Shown here one piece after another: positions 1 to 11,940 of a DNA stretch of 64,000 bases. The translations under genes and the position numbers were made by a program. Below the pieces are notes generated by a model, which made no database searches, was not told the DNA's origin, and saw nothing but the letters and a program-made list of their open reading frames with translations. Each line of letters starts with the position of its first letter. Position 1 is the first letter of the stretch. The stretch is from Takakia lepidozioides (taxonomy: Eukaryota; Streptophyta; Takakiopsida; Takakiales; Takakiaceae): contig CM060732.1 in assembly GCA_030704615.1 (NCBI GenBank), forward strand, positions 40,467,053-40,531,052. Direction: 5' to 3'.

Positions 1-203
1 TAAATATTTTTTCAAAGGAAAGATTAAAATATCCAGTAAACATTGTCTTCAATATTTTGGGGGGGACTCTTTATTAAAAATGTTAGGTATATTACTATCT
101 ATTTTTTTTAAATAAAATGAAAAAATGTTATCATTTTTTTTTCATGGACTTCCACTGGACTCAAGATCTGCCGCATTTGGTCCATCCATTCATGCATCCA
201 CCC

Positions 204-460
204 AACTTGGATTACAAGTCTTGACAAATGACTGCTTTTTAATCGGCTTATGTGCGGCAATTTTTGTTTGATGACTAGGTCATGTTGTAGCGAGTGGGTG
301 TTACCTTCTCTAATACGTGGTCGTAGCTCTCTGATCAAGTTGTATATGAGTCTCATAAGCTTTGTGATCTCATTAACAAAATTTCTTTTTGTGGAGTAAA
401 GCACTAAAATTCTAATTTTGGCTTATTCTATGTTGTATTAATAACTTGTAATTTTCTAGC
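204..460 (-). repeat. Direct repeat copy A, possible copia 3' LTR segment
   Basis: About 255 bases here match 7126-7385 in the same orientation with scattered differences; both contain the shared runs CTTGGATTACA, GATGACTAGGTCAT, AAGCTTTGTGATCTCATTAAC and CTATGTTGTATTA. Copy A lies about 85 bases beyond the stop codon of the minus-strand copia remnant, where a 3' LTR would sit. I infer, without being able to prove it, that the two copies are the copia LTRs. No clean TG...CA termini were found. Positions 1-203 hold nothing I recognise. Confidence 0.5.
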
Positions 461-544
461 TATCGCCGGTTTGTGCTGCCCTGTGCGGCCAGGCCCTTAG
501 TATACTTTATTAACTAGTGCACTGTCTACCTCTCAGTACTCCCA

Positions 545-2045
545 CTCAAGACAATATGTTGACCAAGTGCACCCAATCCAAGCAAAGAAGCTTCACGAAC
601 TTGTCAGGAACCAACGCTTTTGTAAAAAAATCAGCCAACTGATCATTTGTGCCGATGTAACGAATATCAATCTCCCCATTTTGGTGATGCTCACAAATAA
701 TATGATACTGAACATCGATGTGTTTTGTGATTCTGGATTATGCACAAGGCGAATGCATCCCTATTTACCACTGTATAGGTAGATTGCTGCTTCGTACGCA
801 TAACCAACACTAGTTACAAGTATTCGAATACTGTTTCTTTTATTGTATGATAGGCTGCTACATACTCGGCTTCAGTATTACATGGACCATGTTGTACATT
901 GTTGCTTTCTGCTACTCCACATAACAAGGCCATTATTCAAGAAGACCACACAACCACTACGTGATTTCATGTCGTCTAAATCACCAACAAAGTCAGCGTC
1001 ACAGTACGTAGTGAGCTTTTGACCATCACCACTTCCGTTGTAGCAGAGAGATAAGTCCTTAGTGCCTTTAAGGTACTTCATGATCTTGTGGACCGCAGTG
1101 CAGTGTATTTTTTTAAGTTTTCGGTTTCTTCGAGAATTTAAAAGCATCACTCAAATCTGGTCGAGTTCCCAACATATAAAACATTATACTATCAACAATT
1201 CTAGAGTAGGGAAAAAACTCTAAGTGCTCATCGTCATCTGTAGTTTCCAGGCACAAATGAACATTTGAAGGTCTTATGTCTCTCGTTAAAGAAGATTCCA
1301 CGAAAGCACTTCCAGAGAAGATTGCGTGGATGCTTTATGCCAGCACGGAAGGTCCTATGTATCCGACATGCACCCTCAACTTGTTGTCAATATGTAAATC
1401 TTGTTACTACAATGAGGACACGAGAAGTAGAGACCGTGAGGTCTACATGGTGTGGGTCGTGCTGTAGCAATTCCAGCTCACCGAGATAGATTGCCTGCTT
1501 TAAGGATTCGCAGGTCCGGCCTATAGAGAAGGAGAACACCGGCCCACTTTGTTCTTCTATCAAATCCGAAGGGATGATTTGAATGGTCTCAATCATCTTC
1601 TCAGAAATATTCTCTCCCAGATCATCTAATTGATTCGCCATTGACTCAATTGTGCCTACAAACCCTATTATCATCCTCTTGCATCTTGTACTCAAAGAAT
1701 CTTTGAGTCAATATGTGTATGTTTTCACTTGCACTTTGCTCATGCACAGCCATTAGCGTGCTCCACATTTCTGCAAACGACTTATAACTAATCATCTATT
1801 GTAGGTACTTCATGTTAACTGCAGTACATAGGTATATAATTTACGTTTGATATCCTTATCATCCCATGCATCATGACCTGTAACGTTCTCTAGTCTATTT
1901 TTTATTCCATTCACAACCCCTAACATCTGTTTATACGAAACAATGCTTGCATCTAGAATTTCCAGATCTGAAAATTTTGTCCATTGAACTTCTTTACATT
2001 AGCAAGATCATTTACCTCAACTTCTCTCTTACTCATCATTGTATC
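545..2045 (-). mobile_element. Ty1/copia retrotransposon remnant, gag joined to RNase H
   Basis: Read on the minus strand, the element starts near 2045 with a gag-like N-terminus (NDLANVKKFNGQNFQIWKF) and continues to about 1390 with a UBN2/gag segment (ANQLDDLGENISEKMIETIQ). From about 1301 to 878 there is the end of the copia reverse transcriptase and RNase H, with the family signatures TRPDLSDAF, MKYLKGTKDL and YCDADFVGDLDDMKSRSG. The C-terminal piece at 780-545 reads ICEHHQNGEIDIRYIGTNDQ then LADFFTKAL. Protease, integrase and most of reverse transcriptase are absent, so this is an internal deletion derivative; gag and RNase H also carry stops and frameshifts. It cannot be autonomous. Confidence 0.85.
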
Positions 2046-2079
2046 AGCCTCTTGGCCATGGGCCATAACCTATTGCAAT

Positions 2080-5000
2080 ATATATGTTCAGCAAAGGTGT
2101 TGGGTCAGGCAATGGATCTCAATTGCTTGACATGGGTCACTGGCTTGTGTATGGCTGAGCAACGGAGATTGCAAGCATTGGTGGCTATTTCCGCTCTCCC
2201 ATTGGATATTGCACCCTCTCTGCCCACCGGGACGGTGGGGGCAAGCACAGGATCATGGGGTGCAAACACCCATGGCAGATGTGGGATGAGATGCGCAAAG
2301 AGAGAGTCATTGGATCTCTCAAGCAGCAGTATGAGGAGTGGGGAGAGCCATACACTGAGGATCAGTTGGAGGCCAATGTATCTAAGGTTTTTGAAGAGGT
2401 TGAAGATGTTTCTTCCCCAGAGGATGTTCTCAAGGTGGCCATGGCGGAGCAAGTGGAGGCTACGCCACAGTTAGGGTGGGCGGACAAGACCCAAGAGGTT
2501 GCTATCTCTAGCAACCAAAAGGATGCGTCTCCTACCTCCAAGCCTGGTGTACCCAAGGTTGCAGTCACTGAGGACAATTGGGAACCAGATGTTGGACCTA
2601 TAGTCGCTGGAGGAGTCGCTGGACGATTTCTAAGGGCTTATAAAAATTGTTTTGCCTTCGGTTTGAAGGATTTGGGAAGCTTGAAGGGCCAAGAGATTTG
2701 TATTGATTTGGCAAGTAACACACCAATTTTTCGAAGGCCCTACAGGTATAGTGAATGGAGAGGTCTTTGATCCAGTCACGGACTATAGAGTTGTTCGAAG
2801 CTGGATTGGTGGAGTTGTCAGGCGGGGAGTATGCCTCAGCAACGGTGATGCAAGCTAAGAAGGATATCTATGACAATTGGACAGAAAGAAAGATGTGTAG
2901 GGACTATCGTCATGTGAATTGTCAAACTAAGTCTGATAGATATGCCATGCCAACTCCAGAGGAAATCTTTGATGCCATTGGGCATGCAAAGGTGTTTAGC
3001 ACATTTGGACTTACGATTGGGTTATCACCAGTTGCCAATTAAAGAGGCTGACAAGCAAAAGACGACATTCTGGGGGATTGACCAGCATGGGAAGGATTGT
3101 TTGTACCAATGGCGCTTCCTACCATTTGGATTGAAGAATACTCCTGCAGAGTTTCAGAGGGTTATGGATAGGATTCTTGCAGGGCTAGACTTCGCCCGGT
3201 GCTACATTGATGATATCATCATCTTTAGTGCCACAGTTGAGGAGCATGAGAGACACCTCCAGGTGGTGTTTGAGCGTTTGAGGGCGCATGGATTGAAACT
3301 GCACCCTGGAAAGTGCAAGTTCTTCCACGATCAGATTGAGTATCTGGGCCACATGATATACCCTGGAGGATTGGGTGTTCAACAGACAAAGGTGGAGGCA
3401 ATTGCACGCATTCCACACCCCATAAATGTAAGCAGAGTTCGTGCTTTCATGGGGTTGGCAAACTGTTAGTCAAGGGATTTAGTAGCATGGCAAAGGCTAT
3501 TACCAAGTTGACCAAGGTGGGTCAGGAATGGCAGTGGGAGGAGGAGTAGGAGGAGGCCTTTGAGGAACTCAAGGCTCGATTGACTTCTGCGCCTATTCTG
3601 AGGCGACCTATTCGGGGGCGGTCTTTCCAGCTACATACGGATTGGAGTATGCTGGGGATTAGAGCAGTGCTCACACAGGTGGATGATGAGGGAAGAGAGT
3701 TCGTAGTGGCATATGCTAGCCGCTCGAACAATGATGTCGAGGCGACGTATAATTCCTATGAAGGGGAGTGTCTAGCTGCAGTATGGGCAGTGACACATTT
3801 TAGATGCTACCTCTATGACAATCTCTTCACCATTGTCACGGATCACCAACCATTGAAGTGGTTGATGAAGTCAGACAAGCTTACAAGAAAGCTTGCACGG
3901 TGGGCACTTATGCTTCAAGAGTACGTCGACTTCCAGGTGATGCATCGAGCCGGTATAGTCAATCGGGATGCAGATGGGTTGAGTCGTAATCCATGCACGA
4001 GCGAACATGATGATACTGGAGCTCAGTGGCATGGTGAGACGAATAAAGAGATGGTGCCAGGATGACATGCATCTGTCTTTTTGTGCATCCTAGCAATGGG
4101 AGCTCAAGCTAGTCCATCCCATGCGATTGGTCATGTAGATAGCGTGCATGACGATCCAGAGACTAGTGAGGAGTTTGGTGGTGCTAAGGATGTGCATGAA
4201 GATGCAGTAGTGTTAGCATATCTTCGTACCGGAGAGACAGCAGCCAGTGTGACTGCTAAGGAGAGAGATCGGGTCCTACAACGAGCCAAGAGATTCAAGT
4301 GGAATGAGACTCACCTACTCCGGGTATGGAAGGATGGACGAGTGAGGATTGTGCCTCATCCAACACAACGAGCGCGATTGGTACGCCATATCCATGAGGA
4401 GTTGGGACATTTTGGGGTGCGACGCACTCATAAATTGCTGCAAAGGCTATTGGTGGCGGGGCATGCACACCGATGTGCAATAGTTAGTGGCAAGGTGCAT
4501 GGTGTGTGATAGAGTGCGGGCTTCTTTCAATGCACCTACTCCACAATTGCATCATTTACCCATTATGGGTTTGGGCTATTGTTGGAGTCTTGACTTCGCA
4601 AGCCCATTGCCACTAACGATTCGTCATAACAAGTATGTGTTGGTGATGGTGGAACATTTCTGCAAATGGATTGAACTGGTGGCATTGCCTGACAAGGCAA
4701 GTGAGGGGGCTGCATATGCATTCTTAGATCGAGTGCTTAGTCAATTTGGTGCTCCAGCCGAGGTACTCACGGACCAGGGGAGAGAGTTCTTGGGGGAGTT
4801 TCAGGATTTGTGTGAGCAAGCCTTGATAGATCACCGCACTACTTCTCGGGATCATCCTGAGGCTGATGGCTTGGCCGAGAGGGTTGTGCAAACAGTCAAA
4901 CGAGGCTTGCGCAAGTATGGCTTGCAAAAGGGACATTTGGGAGATTGGGACCTTCAGCTACCTTGGTTGGCCATGGGCTACAGGTTTAGCAAGCAAGCAT

Positions 5001-5640
5001 CACTTGCCTCGTTCTCGCCTTATTTCTTTCTCTTTGGCCGAGAGTCAGATTTGCCTGCATCTATTCACAGGGAGACTGCAGTAGTCCTCAACCTTGATAA
5101 TCCGGACATGTGGACACAAGCATGTGCCCAGCGGGCAGAGTTGTTCAAGAGAGTCATGCTTATGGTTTTTGAGAACCTTGCTATTGCCAACACCGAGACA
5201 CATTGAGGTACGTCACTATACGTGGAGGAGGATATCGGCCAAATGTTCGGTGTTTCCATCCTGGGGACTATGTGTATCTGCAGCAACCAGCGCCTACGAC
5301 CTTGGATGTTACAGCAGGTCGTGTGATTCTAAGGGTCTGGGAGGTGTTGTCTTTAGGAGTGTTGATTCTGGAGGGTCGAGATGGCATGGTATGGAAGGAC
5401 CATATGTGCAATTGTGCATCATGTCACCTTCCACATGTGGATGGGACGATAGATCCCAACCTTGCAGTGGTACCTGCAGGGTTGCGTTGCATGCTATGCG
5501 GGCATGCTGGTGGTGCCGCGACCATGTTGGTGTGTGACAATGCTCAAGGGGGTGTCACATGGGATGCTTGACACCGCCACTTGAGGAGGTTCCTAGTGGA
5601 AAATGGTTGTGTCCACGATGCCTTGGATAGAGGTAGTGGG
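2080..5640 (+). mobile_element. Ty3/gypsy retrotransposon pol, frameshifted, with C-terminal PHD finger
   Basis: Pieces of one polyprotein lie in alternating frames. Reverse transcriptase spans about 2700-3470: HLDLRLGYHQL carries the first catalytic Asp and CYIDDIIIFS the YIDD box. RNase H spans about 3580-4000. Integrase follows: an HHCC zinc-binding region around 4390-4510 (HEELGHFG, then CMVCDRV), then the catalytic core with LTDQGREFLGEF and DHPEADGLAERVVQTVK at about 4760-4900. The last segment (5400-5630) reads as a PHD-type Cys4-His-Cys3 finger: CMLCG, MLVCDN, HMGCLTPPLEEVPSGKWLC and CPRC. The second Cys of the second pair is lost and a frameshift splits the finger near 5550. Further frameshifts lie near 2750, 3005, 4480 and 5200, and stops near 3467 and 3548. 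Gag and the 5' LTR are missing, so the element is dead and 5' truncated. Confidence 0.9.
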
Positions 5641-5880
5641 GCATGACAGTGGTGAGGTTGACAAGTGATCCAAGGTCTAGCTAACAGGAGTTCAATGCAA
5701 TGGACACCCAATTGAAGCCATGGATTGTAGGAAGGCGAGTAACGATGGGGCTACTTTTGCACCCGGCCTCTTGATCTATTGCCTTCAAATACTGGGACTT
5801 GAGCGATTGATGACCAAACGATGATCTTATTGGGATGGATACTTGTCAGCTATCCGGTGTTAGAGGGACCTAATCACCAG

Positions 5881-6262
5881 CTGGGGGGGCGATTGTGGTA
5901 TAGCTTTCTAGGATTGTGTGCTTAGATTGTGTGGTGGATAGCGATGTATATTGTGGCACGATGCTTAGGTGCACGACATCCTTTCTGTCTGTCCCTCTCT
6001 CTCGGGCATCATTTGATATATTTGAAAGTGTCATATAATTTTCTTTTTTTTTCTCTCTCTTTCAATTTCATTTGGGTGTTAGTACAAAGTTTCTTTCTTT
6101 CTTGAGCTTTTGTTGTTTTTGCGCTGTTTGTGGCCCCTCTCACTTTCTTGCTTCTTTCGTCATCTCATCCCCTAAGCCATTTGAGCTTCCCATGGACGTT
6201 ATAAAGTACCATTTCATTTCGTTCTTATCTTAAGTCCATCCAAGCCAAGGTAGTATCTGAGC
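5881..6262 (+). repeat. Polypurine tract and putative gypsy 3' LTR
   Basis: A purine-rich run, AGCTGGGGGGGCGAT, at about 5880-5894 is directly followed by TGTGGTATAGC, the usual arrangement of polypurine tract and LTR start. It lies about 250 bases after the end of the polyprotein. The right end is not defined: no second LTR exists in the window for comparison, so 6262 is a guess. The stretch is rich in CT and T runs. Confidence 0.45.
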
Positions 6263-7125
6263 AGAATCTTCTCTGATAAAGACAAACATGTACACTGGAG
6301 GGCTGAGACCACACCCTGCCCCCAAAGGCTCAGTATTCTACAGGGAGTATATGGTGAAGAGTCCGTCAGACATTGCCGATGATATGCAAGGATCCATGAC
6401 TACAAGTCTCTCAACAACAAGCAAAGATTGAATACATACTTCTGTCCATCTCTCACACTTGCAAGGACTAAATCTCCCTTGTAGACAGAAGCTTACACCA
6501 CCCACATGAACCACACTCTAACCATTGTGTGCCTAGCTTGAGAGTGTTTACAAGAAACAAAAAAGAAGAGCAGCCAAAATAAAAGCCAATTTGTTCCATG
6601 GTTCAACTTAATATATCATGTCAGCTTTCAAACTGAATATTTGCCTCTTACTACATCTCTGGCTCTCAATTCCCTGTAATTCACAAGAAGCCCGCCCGCC
6701 ATAGATAGACCATTAATCAAGCTCGAAATGTAGTTGTGCCTTCATCTCCGCCCCAACGACGACACCATTTGAAGACGAGGGTTGGGAACGAGCGTGGAGC
6801 ATGGAATGATGACAGGTTGGGAACGTAAAATATCTTCTACTTTCAAGTCTGCTTTCATCCACACCAACCCCAAACGGAGCTCGTTCTCAACAGTTCGTAA
6901 CCCCCCTACTTTGACTCAAAATCCGATAGTCAGCCCCCGACAGGATTCGAAAAATACGTCTCCGTTAAGCGCACTTTTGGGGGTTAGCTGGCCGGTTCCA
7001 GCTCGTAACCCCCCTATGCAGCCAGGCCCTAAGTGGAAGTATAATTGGAATTAATTCTGAAAGACAGTTTATTTGTTAACTAGTTATTTGGATACATGCT
7101 AGTTATTAATTTGGTATAGATTAGT
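6263..7125. other. No gene recognised
   Basis: There is no coding signal here that I trust. The open frame at 6782-7054 has no recognisable motif. The end of this stretch carries GCAGCCAGGCCCTAAGT (from about 7018), which resembles GCGGCCAGGCCCTTAGT near 485 beside repeat copy A, so both repeat copies share a second landmark. Confidence 0.4.
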
Positions 7126-7385
7126 AACTTGGATTACAGGTCTTGACAACTGGCTGTTTTTTAATCAGCTTATGCGAGACAATTTTTGTCCGATGACTAG
7201 GTCATATTGTAGTGAGTGGGTGGTACCTTTTGTAGTGTGTAGTTGTAGCGCTTTGATCAAGTTGTACCATCTCAGTTACCCAAGCTTTGTGATCTCATTA
7301 ACGAGTTTTCTTTTTGTACTTGAGTAAAACACTACAATTCTACTTCTGTCCTACTCTATGTTGTATTAGTAACTGGTAGTTTTTT
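7126..7385 (-). repeat. Direct repeat copy B, possible copia 5' LTR segment
   Basis: This is the same-orientation partner of the repeat at 204-460. If the pair are LTRs of the minus-strand copia remnant, this is its 5' LTR, displaced to the right by the gypsy element lying between the copia gag start (about 2045) and here. Confidence 0.5.
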
Positions 7386-7960
7386 CTACTGAAAATCTAT
7401 TTTGCAATAGTGGCCGGATCTATAACATCTCATAACCTAGTAGAAATCCAACTTGGCTAATTGCACAAAGAAGCAAACTTAGATGCAACCCTTGCCATGC
7501 ACTTCAATGCATTGATGCCCTGATTTCAAATCAACTTACATACCTATGTAGAGACAGTAGGAAAATAGACATAATCCAGTCCATGGTCCGGATATGGTAT
7601 TAGCTTTAAAATTCAAAATGGCTCAAAAAGTGCATCAATGAGTATAATGATATAAACCACACATAAAAATGAGTGTGCAACTTAATGCAATCAACTGAAC
7701 AATGTCAACATAACCCCATTATAATCAAACCGGCTCCTTAGAACTTACCAGCTGCAATAAAACCAGTTATGACTATCTATTTCAAATTCTTAAAATTGAC
7801 TTGGAACGAGTCATTTTAATATTGAAATAGACCATTTAATATTTCAAGTCATATTTGAGCTCAATGTGAAACTCATATGTTTTATTTCTTGATCCCTTGC
7901 ACGGTTTACATCTATATTCATGTCTTATGTTTATAATTTTTCTATATGTTTTTCTAATTA

Positions 7961-8158
7961 CCGTAGTACATGGGCAATTTCGACACAGGTTTTAATATTT
8001 AAAAGATTGTTGAAAATTTTGGAAATTGATTTTGAGAAATTAAATAACTTTGTGAATGATAATAAAGCATCTTTAGAAATATTCCATATGTCGAAATGGA
8101 ATTCTCAAAATAAAATAAATATTCGATAAATAACTGTCGATCTTGCCAAGGTACTACG
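7961..8158. mobile_element. MITE, family 1, copy 1
   Basis: About 198 bases with imperfect terminal inverted repeats: the left end reads CCGTAGTACATGGGCAATTT and the reverse complement of the right end reads CGTAGTACCTTGGCAAGATC. The AT-rich interior has no coding capacity and matches the stretch at 24497-24692 along most of its length. The left end is preceded by TA, consistent with a TA target site. The flanks (7386-7960 and 8159-8840) show nothing recognisable. Confidence 0.7.
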
Positions 8159-8839
8159 ATGATTGTTTTTCTTAAGGCCTCATATTGGTGACATACTTCT
8201 TTTTCAGTAGAGGTTCGGATTGGAATCCACGGATTTGGACTTTTATAAAGGATATTGAATTCCACCCATCTTTGTTTATTGTCTTTCTAGTATATATAAG
8301 TAGCTTGGTGACTTGTTCACCACTTCTTTTTTGTTTTCTTCTTTTAGTTCTTATTTTAGTTGCTTGCTTATAGCTCAAGCTTAGAGTCCTTGAAGTCATG
8401 GTCTTTGGCTAGGCTTGGAAGGAGACAAACAAGACAAAGAGTCCTAGTTGCTTGTGGCTTAGAGTTTGTTAGAAGTATTAGTAAGCTTGGAGGAAACATC
8501 TAGTGTTAGCTTGAGAAAGACTAAGAGAGACCTATGCTCGAGAGCTCAAGTTCATTTAGGCCATATGCCATTTTATGAAGTGAAAAAAGAAAGACTCCCC
8601 CCAAAAAATAGTGTTATCTTGCAAACTTTGAGTGAGGTGAACCCTAGGAGAGAGTGGAGGTAGTAAGCAACAAACCCCAAAAATATCAATCCGTTTGTAA
8701 GGTCTCAGAAGAAATCACACTGGGACAAGCTACTCAGTGAAATAAACTCAAACCACCATGGTAGAGATTCTGTTTGGCCCTTCAAGTTTGTACAACCTGA
8801 AAAACTGTTAGCAAGTACAAGCGCCGAGGACTACTAAGG

Positions 8840-10990
8840 ATAGAATGGTGACTTCAACGGGTGACATTGTCAAAACCTCTGAAACCCACTACAGTATCAT
8901 TGGCAAAATTTCTAGGTCTAACCAGTGAGGGGTCATCTGAAGAATGGACTGACACAGTTGGAAAAACTGTTCATATGGTTCACGAAATCCTGATAAATTG
9001 GAGCATATTTCAAAGGCTTACAATGCTCCCATTAGTTCCTCTGCAATTGTGAAAGCAATTGAGGATATAAACAGATATAAAGCTGGTGGACCTGATGACA
9101 TAGTCAATGAGCTTATCAAGCACGGCGGCGATCCCATGATAAAGACCCTTGTCCTTCTCTTTAACCTTATTTGAAGGAATGAAATGACCCCTTTCGCTGG
9201 CCACCGACATCAGGTCATTGTCAATCTATACAAGAAGGGTGATAGAGAAGAACTGGAGAACTACCGAGGCACTTCCCAATGCAGCTGACAAGATATTTCA
9301 CAGAGTTATAAGTACTCGTCTCGAGGTTGATCCGGAATCTAAAGGTTGTTTCCACAAAGGCCAAGCTGGCTGTGAGAAAAAACAGGAGCTGTCAGCGAAG
9401 GAAAAAAGAGGGAAACCCACTTTTGTATTTTTCTTAATGTCAAAAAGGCTTATGACGCAGCATGGAGAGAAGGTCTATGGCTCTGAGTCTGGTGATTTGG
9501 GATCAAAGGGAAAGATGTGGAGAGTGGCCCATAACTTGTATGCTCACACCAAAAGTTGTGTCACTGTTAATGGACAGAAGTCTAATTTTTTTGACTTGGA
9601 CCAAGGTGTAGCTCAAGGATGTTACCCTCTCCCCTCTGCTCTTCAATGTTTTCATCAATTTTGCGGATGACTTCGTGGGCATAGGGGATACTTCTTCCAA
9701 TCTCGAGGAATTGATTGTTTGCGCAAAGAGATACTTTGACATTTGGGGGCTAGAGGCTATCGTCATTAAATGTGCACTTGTGGCATTCAATGACTAAGGG
9801 GAGGGAGGAGGTGATCTCAAGCGGCAGTGGGGAAGCCAAGAGATTGCAGTCCTCCCTTCCTACACATACCTCAATGTCAAGTTTTCCTCCAACTGTAATT
9901 GGGATGCACATATTCAGAAAGTTGTTCAAACTGGCAAGCACAAGATGCTGGGTCTCACTAATTTTTTCCACTGCAAAGTGCTCAACTATGAGGTAAAAAA
10001 AACCATGTTTGTAGCGTGATTAGAACTGCCTTGGAGTATGCATATGCAATATATGTTGATAATTCCAACCAGGCTAAGTCTCTACAATCCATGCAAGTGG
10101 GAGTGCTTCAGGCATGCATGTCAGCATGCTCCAAAACAACCAATGTGGCTCTTCGGGGTGAGTTTGGCACCCCTTCCCTAAGCTCCCGACAAGATGAATT
10201 CAAGGTCAGATGGTGGGGTCAACTCCAACATATGTCCAACATCCAATATCCTAAGTTAATCAACTCTATATCTTCGAAGCAGGATCGCCCTATCAAACAG
10301 GCTAAGTCCTGGCGGAAGAGAGTAGAAGAGATTCTCAAGGATCTGAATTTTAGCCCGCAAGTCTTGACCCTGCTGGATAAATCTGACTTAAAGGCTGTAG
10401 TGTCAAAAGCCATGTCTGTTGCTAGGAAATTGTCTAATGAAAATGAAGTTAGACAGAAAACTTCCCTGAACTTGTTTCCAGTCTCTGATATGGGGAGGAC
10501 ATCATCAATGACCTCAAGGGTCTACCCACTCTCGGCACTAGACTGAAATTTAAACTCAGGGCGGGAAGCCTACCTTTGAACATCAAATAGAAGAAGAAAG
10601 GAAAGGGAGAGTGCAATTGCACGTGGTATGGGAAACCTGAAGACAATATTCATTTTCTGTTTCATTGTCCGGGGTTCTCTCACCAGAGAGACGCTCTCTT
10701 CAAATCTATCCAGGGAATTGTGCGTGTACCTCTGTTTACCAACTTTGAAAGTCTTGAGGCTGAGCCAAAAGCCCAGGCCCTTTTGGGGCATAGTTATTGG
10801 GCAAACCACACATAACAGGTTGATGCTTGTGTAAAGGGATTTCTAGAGGATTTCTAGAAAACCTGGATCAATTGTTCATTCCAAGGTAAGTCTTACTACC
10901 GGTGTCAGCCCCTGACAAAGGTAGGCTGTGTTCCGCTCAAACTGGGCGCGGGGTCAACAGCAAACAACGTCTTATGAGTACATTCTCTCT
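8840..10990 (+). mobile_element. LINE non-LTR retrotransposon, degenerate
   Basis: Reverse transcriptase segments occur in order in shifting frames: KAIEDINRYKAGGPDDIVNE near 9060, an NVKKAYDAAWREGLW-like segment near 9440, GVAQGC near 9610 and the FADD box (FADDFVGIGD) near 9660. A C-terminal region from 10016 to 10546 (ALEYAYAIYVDNSNQAKSLQ) is open. It is followed by a Cys/His zinc-binding tail near 10610-10680 (CNCTWYGKPEDN, HFLFHCPGF) typical of LINE ORF2 ends. Many frameshifts and stops make it inactive. Its 3' end, around AACAACGTCTTATGAGTACA (10958-10982), recurs at 16560-16583 and, more diverged, near 30016. The endonuclease domain is not recognisable, so the copy is 5' truncated or too decayed. 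Confidence 0.85.
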
Positions 10991-11940
10991 GGATACCCAA
11001 GACATGGTAAAGAGTCCACCATGTGCCTATCACCCAACTGCAACGTTACACCAGACAGCATCAGGCAAAGATGGATCCAAAGCCCGAGGAAAATGGAGTT
11101 GCCAAGCTGCGGCGACAATATTTGGTGTTGTACTACAAAGACCTTGGAATCAGCCATCAAATGGAAGGCAGATATGACCCCTGGTTTGGCGAGAGTTTAA
11201 CTTGTGGCTGATTGTGGAAATAAGTGTACCAGTCAATTACCACTACACCTGCAGTTCCTTTGACTATACCCACCTCAATGTATATGGAATAGGACAGTAA
11301 TAAGATGGAGAATCTTCACACAGAGACAACCTTCACTTGTCACAGAATTTGAAGCCAAGGAGTCATTCGCATTAGTAAAACCTAGAATTCATTGGGAGAG
11401 ACAATCAGTGAGTGACTGAGCTTGAATTCCCCATGCACTTTGTGACTTACAACAAAGCTAATGATTCTAACACCTCAATCGACCTGCATAAACTTCCTGC
11501 TTTCTTTACTGGACGGATGAGGACACTGAGGCAATTCAGTCGAAGCTGACACAAACTCACAAGGTGCAATGGTTTTTGCTTGTCTGAGCCTTCTCTAGGC
11601 TCCCTAAGCAGCTCTGCTTCAAATCGAAGTAATCAAAATTTCTTTCCCATTTTCCTTTTGAGAATTACCAAGCTGCTGTATGACTATAGCTGATAGAAAC
11701 TAAGGCAGAAGTCTGGAGGACCCATACCTCTCTTCTTTCAGCAAACATTCACTGCTCCATAATGACCCATAGATTTACACCCACTGCAACCCTAATCAGG
11801 GTTGCTTACCCAATTTTGACAACACTTGAGTACAAGGGTAACAGACTGCTCCACTGAACCTTCTTTAACCAAAAATCCTAGCTGTACCTGACCCTTATTG
11901 CAGGTTTTGTCCTTCACAAGCTGCACCATACACAAAGCCC
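10991..11940. other. No gene recognised, 3' flank of metaxin gene
   Basis: About 950 bases between the LINE end and the metaxin stop codon. Open frames near 10902-11211 overlap the LINE end and show no family signature. The part nearest 11940 is presumably metaxin 3' untranslated sequence (minus strand); I see no clear poly(A) signal. Confidence 0.4.

Noticed and set aside
1947-2474. 175-codon plus-strand frame
   Set aside because: A shadow crossing the copia gag (minus) and the gypsy polyprotein (another plus frame).
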